From positions 386,436 to 450,435 of the forward strand of contig JAUICV010000002.1 in assembly GCA_030427725.1 (NCBI GenBank): a stretch of 64,000 nucleotides of DNA, read 5' to 3'. This DNA is from Chlamydiia bacterium. Lineage in GTDB: Bacteria > Chlamydiota > Chlamydiia > Chlamydiales > GCA-2402025. Shown here piece by piece: positions 1 to 7,902 of this stretch (within the stretch, counting starts at the first letter, position 1; each line of letters begins with the position of its first letter). A program made the translations under genes and the position numbers. The notes under the pieces are model-generated. The model was not told the origin of the DNA. It was given only the letters and a program-made list of their open reading frames with translations, and did not search any database.

Positions 1-258
1 TTTCCGAAAGGTTGCAACTTCAAACTGATGTCCATCTAGAACCACTACTACTATGCCAAACTGAATTCCTACAGGAATTGTCTTTTCAAAAAGTTCTTGG
101 ACTTCATGAGGGGAAGCATCTGTTGCAATGTCAATATCATCTGATGGATGTCCCATCAGAAAATCTCGAACCCATCCACCTGCAAAATAAGCTATAAAGC
201 CTTGCGAAACAAGGTGCTGGACGATCTTATAAGCTGTATCAAAACAAGTCTGGTCCAA
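1..258 (-). CDS. pcnB: CCA tRNA nucleotidyltransferase / poly(A) polymerase, N-terminal part (cut by window edge)
   Basis: The minus strand reads into the left edge as an open frame of 86 codons from a TTG start at 258, with AAAGAG upstream. An in-frame stop lies just above, so no ATG is available. The peptide carries the class II nucleotidyltransferase head: GGWVRD at residues 27-32 and the metal-binding DIDIAT (Asp41, Asp43) at 41-46, then ATFR at the edge. This family adds CCA to tRNA 3' ends or poly(A) to RNA; the N-terminus alone does not separate the two. The rest of the gene lies outside the window. Confidence 0.85.
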   Translation of the reverse strand, partial: MDQTCFDTAYKIVQHLVSQGFIAYFAGGWVRDFLMGHPSDDIDIATDASPHEVQELFEKTIPVGIQFGIVVVVLDGHQFEVATFRK

Positions 259-485
259 AACTATAACGATCTCTTTATAAAAAACTTAACTATACCAAAT
301 CTAATCGTAGTATAACAAAAAAGCTATAAAAAAAGCTCAAGAAGCTAGAGGGAATAGGAGAATTCAATGAATTCTGGTTTTTATATAAAATAAGATTTAA
401 CTATATAGAAAAATAAAATGTAAAATATTTTTGAGACTGATACTCTCACAGATAATTCTAAGATCGGAAACAAAAAGGTAGATGA
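259..485. other. AT-rich intergenic region between divergent genes
   Basis: This is about 227 bases between the divergent pcnB start and the M16-like remnant. It must hold both leaders, but I could not single out a convincing promoter pair. I see no RNA gene or repeat in it. Confidence 0.4.
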
Positions 486-1515
486 ATGTTAATATGGCAT
501 AGTTTTTTTCTGTTTTTTTCAACTGTTGCAATTTTTCATGCAGTTGGAATGGAGGAAATCAATACCCGAAGAGCTTCTGTTACAAAATTTGAAAATGGAA
601 TGACGTATTGTACCATAGAAGAGGCTCAGAAAGATTTTTTATCTATCAAGCTCGCAGTTCAATTTAACAAACGTTTTGTTGACCCTAGAGATCAGTATAT
701 TTCAGCAGTCACTGAAAAATTGGTCTTAGGAGTTCTACAAAGTATTCACGAAACAAAAATTTTAGAGACCACTCTTCAAATGCATGAGCCTGAAGTGTTT
801 GAAATTCCTAATCTTGTTTTGTTCAGGTTAGATTTGCATAATCCTACTCAAAGAAGTTTGAATGAAACATTAGCTTTTTTGAACCATGCTTTTGAAATTA
901 TTTGTAGTTTAGACTTAAACGAGTTAGAAACCGAAGCTAACAAAATTATACAGGAAGACCCTCACGTGAAGTATGTGGGATGTCAAACAGGGGAGAACTT
1001 TAACTTAGAAAGCCTGAGTCCTCATGTCTCAGGATCTGAAATTAAACTGTTTTTTGCTGAGAATTATCGCCCAGAGAACATTGTACTAGTTTTAGATGGG
1101 AATGTTAAAGATTTAGCAATTTCAGCAGCGGTCCAAACCTATTTTCCATTTTTTGTGGCAAGCGGACTGACATTTCAGTTATTTGAAAACGTGACTACAG
1201 AACCGTTTTCTTTAAATACGACTCACTATGCTAATTATGGTGTATCAAGCTCTTTATTTTTCCCAGTTAAGAATTAAAATATCGCAATGACAGTTTATTG
1301 AGGGAGGATATCCCTCATGAACATTATTTATCAGATTGTATTCGATTCTGAGCTCAAGACAAAGTTAAGCTTTTTACAAAGAAGTTTTTTCCCGGTCTTG
1401 GTCTAGATGATGATCAATAGATGAGGCTTTTCAAAATAATAATTCGGTGAAAATTCTTGAGATAGTACTAGCTATTGCAACTAATAAATTAGAGGGTAGA
1501 AAATTAGTTTGTTAA
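486..1515 (+). pseudogene. decayed insulinase-like (M16) peptidase remnant
   Basis: An intact frame of 263 codons (486-1277) begins with a hydrophobic N-terminus (residues 3-18). Its body resembles a non-catalytic half of an M16 peptidase, with an FENGM opening near residue 35 and an ENIVLVLDGN strand near 200. There is no HxxEH zinc motif. After the stop at 1275 protein-like sequence seems to continue in other frames: about 1271-1348 (starting ELKYRND), then past a TGA at 1349 to 1417, then a third frame 1414-1512. That pattern suggests two frameshifts and a nonsense mutation. The family call is tentative; it could be a short intact gene of unknown function followed by noise. Confidence 0.45.
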
Positions 1516-1590
1516 AATACTCTTGCTCTAAAATCTTAAAGTTAGGTTATTATTCTCGCTCTTTTCCACCAAACGATAGGAGAAAAGCAC

Positions 1591-2364
1591 ATGAAAATAG
1601 GACAAAAAGCAACTGAAACTACAATCGCCTCGGATTCCTCAACTAAAAAAATACATAATTCACCTCCTAGCGGAATCTCTGCAGCTCCCTCAACGATATC
1701 GTCTGCTGAAACTGACCATTTAGGTCATCTTGATTCTAAGGCTCCTTTAGAAAGTGAGCACGTAAACTCATCGGGAGTCAAAGTACCTATACATCATAAA
1801 CACAAGCATCGTCATAAACATGCGCATCATCACTCACATGGAAAAAGGAGCCATGGTGAAGCAAGATCTAGTAGTAAAAAAGCTAATGGATCAGCAGAAA
1901 CAAAAAAAGTTGATGTCTTGCCTCATGTTTCTTCAGAGCATGAAGCTATTATCGTTAATCTTTACTCTGAAGTTGAGAAGATTAAAAGTGCTGGATTTTT
2001 TTCAGCAGGAACAAGAATTTATCAAATTGTTTCTGGAAAATCTGAGTTAAGAGCTAACTTCATAACGCTAAGTAGGGAAGTGCATATTCTATCTTGCTTG
2101 GTTAAACTCAAAAATGATGATAAACAATGGGAAACATTAACTAGGTTGTATAATACGGGCATACCATTTATTGGGGCAAAGATACAAAGGGAGATAGTAG
2201 ATTGCTTTAATAAATATCATATGGAATGGAAGGAAAGATTGGAGGTGCATCATATCCAATTGTTTTGCCAAGAAGTTCAAATTTGCCCAACTAGGGGGGG
2301 AGAAGCCCTAAAAGAGGGAGATATGAAAACGGTTATTGAACTGATGCTAGCCATTCAAGATTAG
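1591..2364 (+). CDS. unknown protein with His-rich linker, first of a tandem family
   Basis: I do not recognise this 257-residue protein. Residues 1-65 are Ser/Thr-rich and look disordered, with no signal peptide. Residues 68-88 are a His/Lys/Arg tract with 12 or more histidines. Residues 115-257 form a helical domain ending in a short block (MKTVIELMLAIQ) that matches the C-terminal blocks of the next three genes in position and style. The start has a good GATAGGAG ribosome site. A strong intrinsic terminator follows at 2393-2432. The disordered N-terminus would fit a type III secreted protein, but that is inference. The His tract could bind metal or only be a low-complexity linker. Confidence 0.75.
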   Translation: MKIGQKATETTIASDSSTKKIHNSPPSGISAAPSTISSAETDHLGHLDSKAPLESEHVNSSGVKVPIHHKHKHRHKHAHHHSHGKRSHGEARSSSKKANGSAETKKVDVLPHVSSEHEAIIVNLYSEVEKIKSAGFFSAGTRIYQIVSGKSELRANFITLSREVHILSCLVKLKNDDKQWETLTRLYNTGIPFIGAKIQREIVDCFNKYHMEWKERLEVHHIQLFCQEVQICPTRGGEALKEGDMKTVIELMLAIQD

Positions 2365-2392
2365 TCATATCTTTTGCTTGAATCTTTTTTTG

Positions 2393-2432
2393 AAACTGTT
2401 AAACTGCCCAGGCTCGTTTAACAGTTTTTTTT
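2393..2432 (+). terminator. intrinsic terminator after the first tandem-family gene
   Basis: A perfect 12-bp stem (AAACTGTTAAAC at 2393-2404 with its complement at 2416-2427) surrounds an 11-base loop and is followed by a run of eight T (2425-2432). It ends only 14 bases before the start codon of the next gene, so it may work as an attenuator inside the cluster. Confidence 0.85.
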
Positions 2433-2446
2433 ATTAGGGGATTTTT

Positions 2447-3034
2447 ATGTCTATTATAACCTCAAAAATAGAAGATCAGTCGTTGGCCCATTCTGAAGGT
2501 TTGCCCGTATCTGATGCACAAAATTCAAGAGAAATTATTGGTGAACATTCCTCTTTGAATTCTAGTCAAAGCCTAACTCTTACAGATGAGCAGAAACATA
2601 AAGTATTTATGCTCATGAATTCTTTAAGTATAAATCATTCGTTTGGGACCGCTTTCACAGCAAGACATAAAAGAAAAATTACGCCCTTATTTAATGAAGT
2701 TTTTGAGAACTCTCAAATTCATCCAATAGCTCTTTTGACTCATTTGTGTTTCAAATATAGAAAGGAATCCCAAAATATGCACTTTGTCTACAAGGAGTGG
2801 AAAGATCTAAAAAGTAGTTTTCAAAACGCTCTTGGGTTCAATGCTTGGGATGATTTTGTAAAAAAAATAGGACAAGGCTTAGAGAAAAATAAGAGCGAAT
2901 TAGCCAGCAAATATGAGGATCTTTTGAAGAGTGCTAGCGATACTTCCTTAAAAGTAAGTGATTTGAAAGCTTTTGCAGATAGTTCTCAGTGGGAAAAATT
3001 TATTGGTTGTTGCCTAGAGATAAAAACAAATTAG
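2447..3034 (+). CDS. unknown protein, second of the tandem family
   Basis: This 195-residue protein is of unknown function. Residues 1-45 are polar and Ser-rich. The folded part starts at LTDEQKHK (about 46) and is alpha-helical. It shares landmarks with the next gene: LT[DE][ED]Q, a central IHP[IL] (residues about 91-94), a Trp-Lys about 25 residues later, then NAWD.F, and a final [QK]WE block before the last few residues. No signal peptide or membrane segment is seen. AGGGGA lies seven bases before the ATG. There is little space for a separate promoter after the terminator upstream. A helical adaptor or secreted effector is possible but unproven. Confidence 0.75.
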   Translation: MSIITSKIEDQSLAHSEGLPVSDAQNSREIIGEHSSLNSSQSLTLTDEQKHKVFMLMNSLSINHSFGTAFTARHKRKITPLFNEVFENSQIHPIALLTHLCFKYRKESQNMHFVYKEWKDLKSSFQNALGFNAWDDFVKKIGQGLEKNKSELASKYEDLLKSASDTSLKVSDLKAFADSSQWEKFIGCCLEIKTN

Positions 3035-3086
3035 ATTTTTAATTTTTTCATTCAAACCAATTATTAAACACCCTAGGGAGAAAATT

Positions 3087-3737
3087 ATGACAACTAATAC
3101 CAATCCTGTTGATTGCCACCAAGCCGAATGTCCTTCGTTTGATGCTGCTCATAAGCCAAAAAGATCTAAAGAAGCAAAGGGCGGGATGGGAAGTGTTAAA
3201 ACAACGGTAAGAAGTGCTAAAGGATCGTCAGTGCACCAAGCACAAGCTACCGTTACTGCATCAAGTGAATCAAATTTATCTATATTGACAGAAGATCAAC
3301 AAGATAAATTTTCCTATATTTTTAATGCTCTAGCAATCAAAACGATGTTTTGGGGTATCCCTTCCCTGCTTGCAAAACAATCCGCTATGATGGGGTATAA
3401 AACCGAACTTGAAGGTTCTGGTATTCATCCACTGTCTTCCTTAATGTATTTTGTAGTCAGTTTAAAAGATCAGTTTAAGCAAGTGTATGTCGTTTTCAAA
3501 ACATGGAAAACAATAGAAAGAATTACAGAGGCTCTTGGAGAAAATGCTTGGGATATTTTTATTCAAGAAACTGTAGAAAAATTACAAGAGCAGCATGCAA
3601 ATGATAACGTTTTAAAGTACCTGCCAGAGTTTTCAGAAAAAACCGGGTTGGCTCTAAAAGAGTTAGAGAGTTTTATAGAGAATGAGAAATGGGAAGATAT
3701 GATCTTCTTTTGTTTTGGAATAGAAAAAGCAACCTAA
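3087..3737 (+). CDS. unknown protein, third of the tandem family
   Basis: This 216-residue protein has a basic, Ser/Thr-rich leader (residues 1-65) followed by a helical domain from LTEDQQDK. It is the closest relative of the preceding gene: both have IHP[IL], an F..W[KT] helix, ENAWD/FNAWD and a C-terminal KWE/QWE block. Identity looks low but the order and spacing of landmarks agree. AGGGAGA precedes the ATG and the upstream gap is 52 bases, so co-transcription is likely. Function unknown; no transmembrane helix or catalytic motif is evident. Confidence 0.75.
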   Translation: MTTNTNPVDCHQAECPSFDAAHKPKRSKEAKGGMGSVKTTVRSAKGSSVHQAQATVTASSESNLSILTEDQQDKFSYIFNALAIKTMFWGIPSLLAKQSAMMGYKTELEGSGIHPLSSLMYFVVSLKDQFKQVYVVFKTWKTIERITEALGENAWDIFIQETVEKLQEQHANDNVLKYLPEFSEKTGLALKELESFIENEKWEDMIFFCFGIEKAT

Positions 3738-3747
3738 GGAAATCGAT

Positions 3748-4416
3748 ATGATAGCAATGGATATTCAAATTGACAAGGCACCTGAGCAACACTATGCAAG
3801 AATTGAGACTAAACAGTCTTTAAAAAACGACATTTATGCTGTCAGGTATAAAAGACCGAAAAAGAAAATTAATCCTATTAAAAATCCTAAACCAGTCAAA
3901 AAAATAGATCCTAAGCCTTCTTTTAGATCAGAAAGACCTGTTCAAGTTTTAGATCCGTTTGGACTAGGGTTTAAAATTCATGTGAACGAAATGAGAATTA
4001 TCAAGGGTATTATAAATTTCATACATGAAAAAAGCACTATGGCACTTGGATGGCCTTCAAATCAAAAGTATCTGTTAAACGAAGGGAAAAAAATCGAACA
4101 TATTCATCCACTTTGTTTCATCTGGGCAGTTTTAAAAGACCAAACTCTTAAAGCCAAGGTTAAATCTTTTAAAGATAACTCTATGTTTGCTCTAAAGTGG
4201 AGTGGATTTTTAGGATATTCAATGTTTCATGATAATGGGTTTGGGAAAAATATGGAGAGATACTACAACCATAGAAACCCAAATGATTATCAAAGAGAGT
4301 TTGAGGCCTTTTATAAAGCTTTAGGCGTAAAATCAAGTGTAGCAAATCCTTATGCATTAAAAAAAGATTGGAGAGGGTTTGCTTCAGTGTTGCTAGAGTC
4401 TAGCACATATAACTAA
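3748..4416 (+). CDS. unknown protein, fourth and most diverged of the tandem family
   Basis: This 222-residue protein starts ten bases after the third gene, with AAGGAAA before the ATG, so the two are probably one transcript. Residues 30-60 are a Lys/Pro-rich basic stretch. The helical part keeps IHPL (about residue 130) and a terminal DWRGF block matching the QWEKF and KWEDM blocks of its neighbours, but the Trp-Asp landmark is replaced and an Asn/Tyr-rich insertion (about 175-195) is present. Its stop overlaps the stop of the convergent glycosyltransferase gene by four bases. Function unknown. Confidence 0.7.
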   Translation: MIAMDIQIDKAPEQHYARIETKQSLKNDIYAVRYKRPKKKINPIKNPKPVKKIDPKPSFRSERPVQVLDPFGLGFKIHVNEMRIIKGIINFIHEKSTMALGWPSNQKYLLNEGKKIEHIHPLCFIWAVLKDQTLKAKVKSFKDNSMFALKWSGFLGYSMFHDNGFGKNMERYYNHRNPNDYQREFEAFYKALGVKSSVANPYALKKDWRGFASVLLESSTYN

Positions 4417-5744
4417 CTAGGGTTAAGGAGGTATTCTTCGGAAGCCTCTTCAAAAGTTTCGGGAGTGATGATTTGAGCTCCCTTTTCTTTTTCTAGATAA
4501 TTTGCGTTGCCATATTCCCATTTTGGCATGCCTTTATAACTATATAATTCAAAAAAACTTCTATTTTTAAGAAATTTTTCAAAGATTGAATCAGATGTTT
4601 CTCGATGGATCCATATATGACCTTTAGCAACGGTCATGAGTTCCATTGCTGTCACTCCACCAGAGCGTGTTACAGTAGCGTCACTTCTATTAAAAAGAGG
4701 AGCAATTACAGAATCTTCCTGAGCAGACATGGGAATAATGTTTAAGTTAGATGGAAAATTTTGATTATTTATAATGAGATTGTGAATTTTAGTTTGAAGT
4801 GAAACGTCTTCGAACCGTTTTTTGCTGCAAAAAACAAAAAGCCAGTGGTTTTTTTTATTTAAATCCTTCTTTGCTAGCTGGATAAACTTTTTTACATATT
4901 TAAGGGTTGCGCTCTGTGTTGGTTGAGATCCTAGCATCAAAGTTGAGACTCTGTGCTCCGGCAAAAGTTTAAAGAGAATTGAATCCTCCTTAACTTGATA
5001 AGTTGTCCAACTTTTCTGTAAAAGTGGTACTAGCAACTTTTTTTCATTTTCTGAGGTTAGACGAACAATTAATTCGACTGCTTCACTTTCGGAATGAGAG
5101 TCTTTAAATTTTTGAAATGTTGGTCTTATAGGGAAGCTTCCATAAGAAATAGATGATTCAGAAAGACCTGTGTAGTCTTTCCAAAAAGCTTTCGATGATC
5201 TATGGGTCTTTAATAGAGGCGGAGCGGAAAAGAGTTTGATCAATTTGCGACTAGTTTGTCTAAGCCTTTTGATTGGCTTTAGATAATGAGCCGCATAATC
5301 TGTTGGGAACTCTGTCAAAAACTTTTCTAAAATCAAATGCTTCCCAGTAAAAAAATTATAAATTCTCATGCCGTGAATAATGGATGGAAGGGCTAAAGGT
5401 TGCGTGTCAATAACGCGATTTATATCGTGTTTGAATAAAAGGTATAATATTTGAAATAGGACAGGAACATAAAAAATAATACTAAAAACAGGGACAGCGC
5501 TTGCCCAAAATTCTAAAGTTCGAACACTTCCCTTTCTTTGAGAAGAGTCCCAAATTTTAATCATTTTTTTTCCGAAATATTTCCCTGCAGCTTCAAGTAA
5601 GATGTCTTTAACAACGATCGTTGAATCTTTGTGTTCAAGTCCTATTTCTAAAATTTTTGCTCTAGCTGCTTGGATATGTCCGCCGCCGCCTGATGTAGTG
5701 ATAATCAAAGCTATAGGCGGCGATTGTTCTGTTCTAACTGTCAT
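4413..5744 (-). CDS. MGDG-synthase / MurG-like GT-B glycosyltransferase
   Basis: This 443-residue protein opens with a nucleotide-sugar glycosyltransferase loop, TTSGGGGHIQAA (residues 17-28), typical of the MGDG synthase N-terminal domain family. A C-terminal RSGGVTAMELM near 355 resembles the donor-binding helix of GT-B enzymes. A hydrophobic stretch near residues 85-105 could associate with the membrane. The family transfers a sugar onto diacylglycerol or a lipid-linked acceptor; the real acceptor here cannot be read from sequence. It lies downstream of rho on the same strand with a 75-base gap that contains an inverted repeat just before the start codon. Confidence 0.7.
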   Translation of the reverse strand: MTVRTEQSPPIALIITTSGGGGHIQAARAKILEIGLEHKDSTIVVKDILLEAAGKYFGKKMIKIWDSSQRKGSVRTLEFWASAVPVFSIIFYVPVLFQILYLLFKHDINRVIDTQPLALPSIIHGMRIYNFFTGKHLILEKFLTEFPTDYAAHYLKPIKRLRQTSRKLIKLFSAPPLLKTHRSSKAFWKDYTGLSESSISYGSFPIRPTFQKFKDSHSESEAVELIVRLTSENEKKLLVPLLQKSWTTYQVKEDSILFKLLPEHRVSTLMLGSQPTQSATLKYVKKFIQLAKKDLNKKNHWLFVFCSKKRFEDVSLQTKIHNLIINNQNFPSNLNIIPMSAQEDSVIAPLFNRSDATVTRSGGVTAMELMTVAKGHIWIHRETSDSIFEKFLKNRSFFELYSYKGMPKWEYGNANYLEKEKGAQIITPETFEEASEEYLLNPS

Positions 5745-5750
5745 AATACC

Positions 5751-5787
5751 AACTTATCTCTCCCCAAGTCGGATCTTAGGATAAGTT
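5751..5787 (-). promoter_or_regulatory. inverted repeat in the leader of the glycosyltransferase gene
   Basis: An 8-bp perfect inverted repeat (AACTTATC at 5751-5758, GATAAGTT at 5780-5787) encloses 21 bases that include GGGGAGA, the best ribosome site for the start at 5744. In RNA this would place the ribosome site at the edge of a hairpin loop. It could control translation or help end the rho transcript; there is no T run. Confidence 0.35.
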
Positions 5788-5819
5788 TGATAAAATGAAA
5801 ATAGAAAAAATGTAAGAGG

Positions 5820-7256
5820 TTAATCTTTCATCGATAACAGAAATTCGGCATTACTTGAGGTTTTTTTAAGACGACCAAGTAAAAGATTCATAGCATCTAA
5901 AGGTGAAAGATCAGCAATACCTTGCCTTAGACAATATATTTTTTCTAGCTCTTGGGGATGGTATAAAAGTTCCTCTTTTCGAGTACCAGATTTAACAATG
6001 TCAATCGCTGGATAAATACGGCGATCTGCAATGCGTCTGTCTAGAACTAGTTCCATGTTACCAGTTCCTTTGAACTCCTCAAAAATCACTTCATCCATTT
6101 TTGAACCAGTGTCAATAAGAGCTGTCGCGATAATAGTTAAAGATCCACCATGCTCAACATTTCTTGCTGCACCTAAGAATCTTTTTGGCTTATGTAAAGA
6201 ATTAGCATCGATACCACCAGTTAAAATTTTACCAGAGTGAGGTTGGACCGTGTTATAAGCTCTTGCAAGTCTTGTTAAAGAGTCAAGTAAGATAATGACA
6301 TCGTGTCCATACTCTACTAAACGTCTGGACTTTTCTAAAGCCATTTCAGCTACTTGGATGTGTCTTTCAGGTGGTTCGTCAAAAGTAGAAGAGACAACCT
6401 CTCCTTTGACAATGCGGTGCATGTCGGTTACTTCTTCTGGGCGCTCATCTATTAGTAACACAATAAGCTTACACTCAGGGTGATTTGTTGAAATGGCATT
6501 TGCAACGTTTTGAAGTAAAATTGTTTTACCAGTTTTTGGAGGCGCAACAATAAGAGCTCTTTGACCTTTTCCAATAGGTGCTGAGAGATCTAAGACCCTC
6601 GTAGAAAGCTTGTCTTTTGTGGTCTCCATAACAAGTCTTGAATCAGGGTAAAGAGGAGTCAAGTTCTCAAAAGAAATGCGTTCTTTGGCAACTTCAGGTG
6701 GTTTATTGTTAATTTTTTCTACCTTCAGTAGAGCGAAATATTTTTCCTTTTCTTTAGGTGATCGAAGTGTGCCGTAAATTGCGTCACCTTTTTTTAAATC
6801 AAATCGTCTAATTTGTGCTGGTGAGACATAAATATCTTCAGCAGAGGGAAGGTAGTTATAATTCGTTGATCTTAAGAATCCAAATCCGTCTGGAAGAACC
6901 TCTAATATCCCTTCTCCTACTAAAACTTCATTCGGTTTATTAGATTTAGATTTAACTATTTCAAAAACCATTTGAGATTTTGTGAGTGACCCTAAATGCT
7001 GCAGACCCATGTTTTTGGCATAAAGAGAGAGTTGGTCGATGTTCATTCTTTGTAGATCTGCGATCTTTGTTATAATTTTTGGTTCATTAGATTCTGCAGG
7101 AGCTTCGTTCTTGGCCTCATGGGAGGAATGGTCTTTATGGTAGTTTTTCTTCGAGGAAGGTTTGATAACCTTATTTGCTGGAGGGGGGAGGATTTTGCTC
7201 TTAGTTTGTTGCTTTTCTTCTTGCTTTAAAGAGGGTTGAGAATTTTCTTTTTCCAT
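5820..7256 (-). CDS. rho: transcription termination factor Rho
   Basis: Rho is a hexameric RNA helicase that ends transcription of untranslated RNA. The 478 residues comprise a polar Lys/Pro/Ser extension (1-65), a Rho N-terminal helix domain, the cold-shock-like RNA-binding domain (DGFGFLR and [10 protein letters not shown]), and the ATPase core with Walker [22 protein letters not shown] and Walker [15 protein letters not shown]. The start has AAGGAG upstream. It lies downstream of coaE with a gap of about 50 bases, in the same order as in Chlamydia (sohB-polA-coaE-rho). The extension is longer than in E. coli Rho and looks disordered. Confidence 0.97.
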   Translation of the reverse strand: MEKENSQPSLKQEEKQQTKSKILPPPANKVIKPSSKKNYHKDHSSHEAKNEAPAESNEPKIITKIADLQRMNIDQLSLYAKNMGLQHLGSLTKSQMVFEIVKSKSNKPNEVLVGEGILEVLPDGFGFLRSTNYNYLPSAEDIYVSPAQIRRFDLKKGDAIYGTLRSPKEKEKYFALLKVEKINNKPPEVAKERISFENLTPLYPDSRLVMETTKDKLSTRVLDLSAPIGKGQRALIVAPPKTGKTILLQNVANAISTNHPECKLIVLLIDERPEEVTDMHRIVKGEVVSSTFDEPPERHIQVAEMALEKSRRLVEYGHDVIILLDSLTRLARAYNTVQPHSGKILTGGIDANSLHKPKRFLGAARNVEHGGSLTIIATALIDTGSKMDEVIFEEFKGTGNMELVLDRRIADRRIYPAIDIVKSGTRKEELLYHPQELEKIYCLRQGIADLSPLDAMNLLLGRLKKTSSNAEFLLSMKD

Positions 7257-7308
7257 GGAAGATAAAGCTCCTTATAAAGTAATTGTTAATGGAAAATATA
7301 GTGATTCA

Positions 7309-7902
7309 TTAAAGGCTAGCCAGTAGCTTTTGTACCTGATCTTTCAATTCATTTTTTGTTTTATCGTTGCGGATTATGACTTGGCAACGAGTTTCTTTTT
7401 TTTGTGTGGAAAGTTGTCTATTTTGTCTTAATTCAAATTGTTTTGGATCAAATCCTTTTTCTATAAACCTTTCAAAACAAATGTCTCTTGGGGCCGTAAC
7501 TAAAACCGACAAATCAAAAAATGATTCCCAGCCAGCTTCAAAGAGTAAAGGGCATTCCACAACAAAATATTTATAATTACTCAATAGCTTTTCTTCATCA
7601 TATGTTTTTTCTATCGTCTCAAAGACTCTAGGGTGAAGTATTTTTTCTAGAGCAGTTAACTTGTCTCGGTTTGAAAAAACAATTCTCGCCACAGCCTTTC
7701 GATTTATATGATCATGAGACTTAACTTCTTGACCTAACAAGGCTACGACTTTTTCTATACATTCAGAATCAGATGCTAGAAGGTGATGAACGATGCCATC
7801 AGCATCTATTACCAAGGCCCCAGCTTCCTTCATCAAGTTACATACAGAAGACTTTCCAGCTCCTATAGGGCCTGTAATAGCTATTTTCTTCAATTTTAAC
7901 AC
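7309..7902 (-). CDS. coaE: dephospho-CoA kinase
   Basis: CoaE phosphorylates dephospho-CoA with ATP in the last step of coenzyme A synthesis. The 197-residue length is normal. The P-loop GPIGAGKS is at residues 11-18, followed by the substrate-binding DADGIVH segment near 33-39, the HPRVFE lid and FVVECPLLFE in the core. Its start overlaps the end of polA by seven bases, which suggests translational coupling. Confidence 0.95.
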   Translation of the reverse strand: MLKLKKIAITGPIGAGKSSVCNLMKEAGALVIDADGIVHHLLASDSECIEKVVALLGQEVKSHDHINRKAVARIVFSNRDKLTALEKILHPRVFETIEKTYDEEKLLSNYKYFVVECPLLFEAGWESFFDLSVLVTAPRDICFERFIEKGFDPKQFELRQNRQLSTQKKETRCQVIIRNDKTKNELKDQVQKLLASL

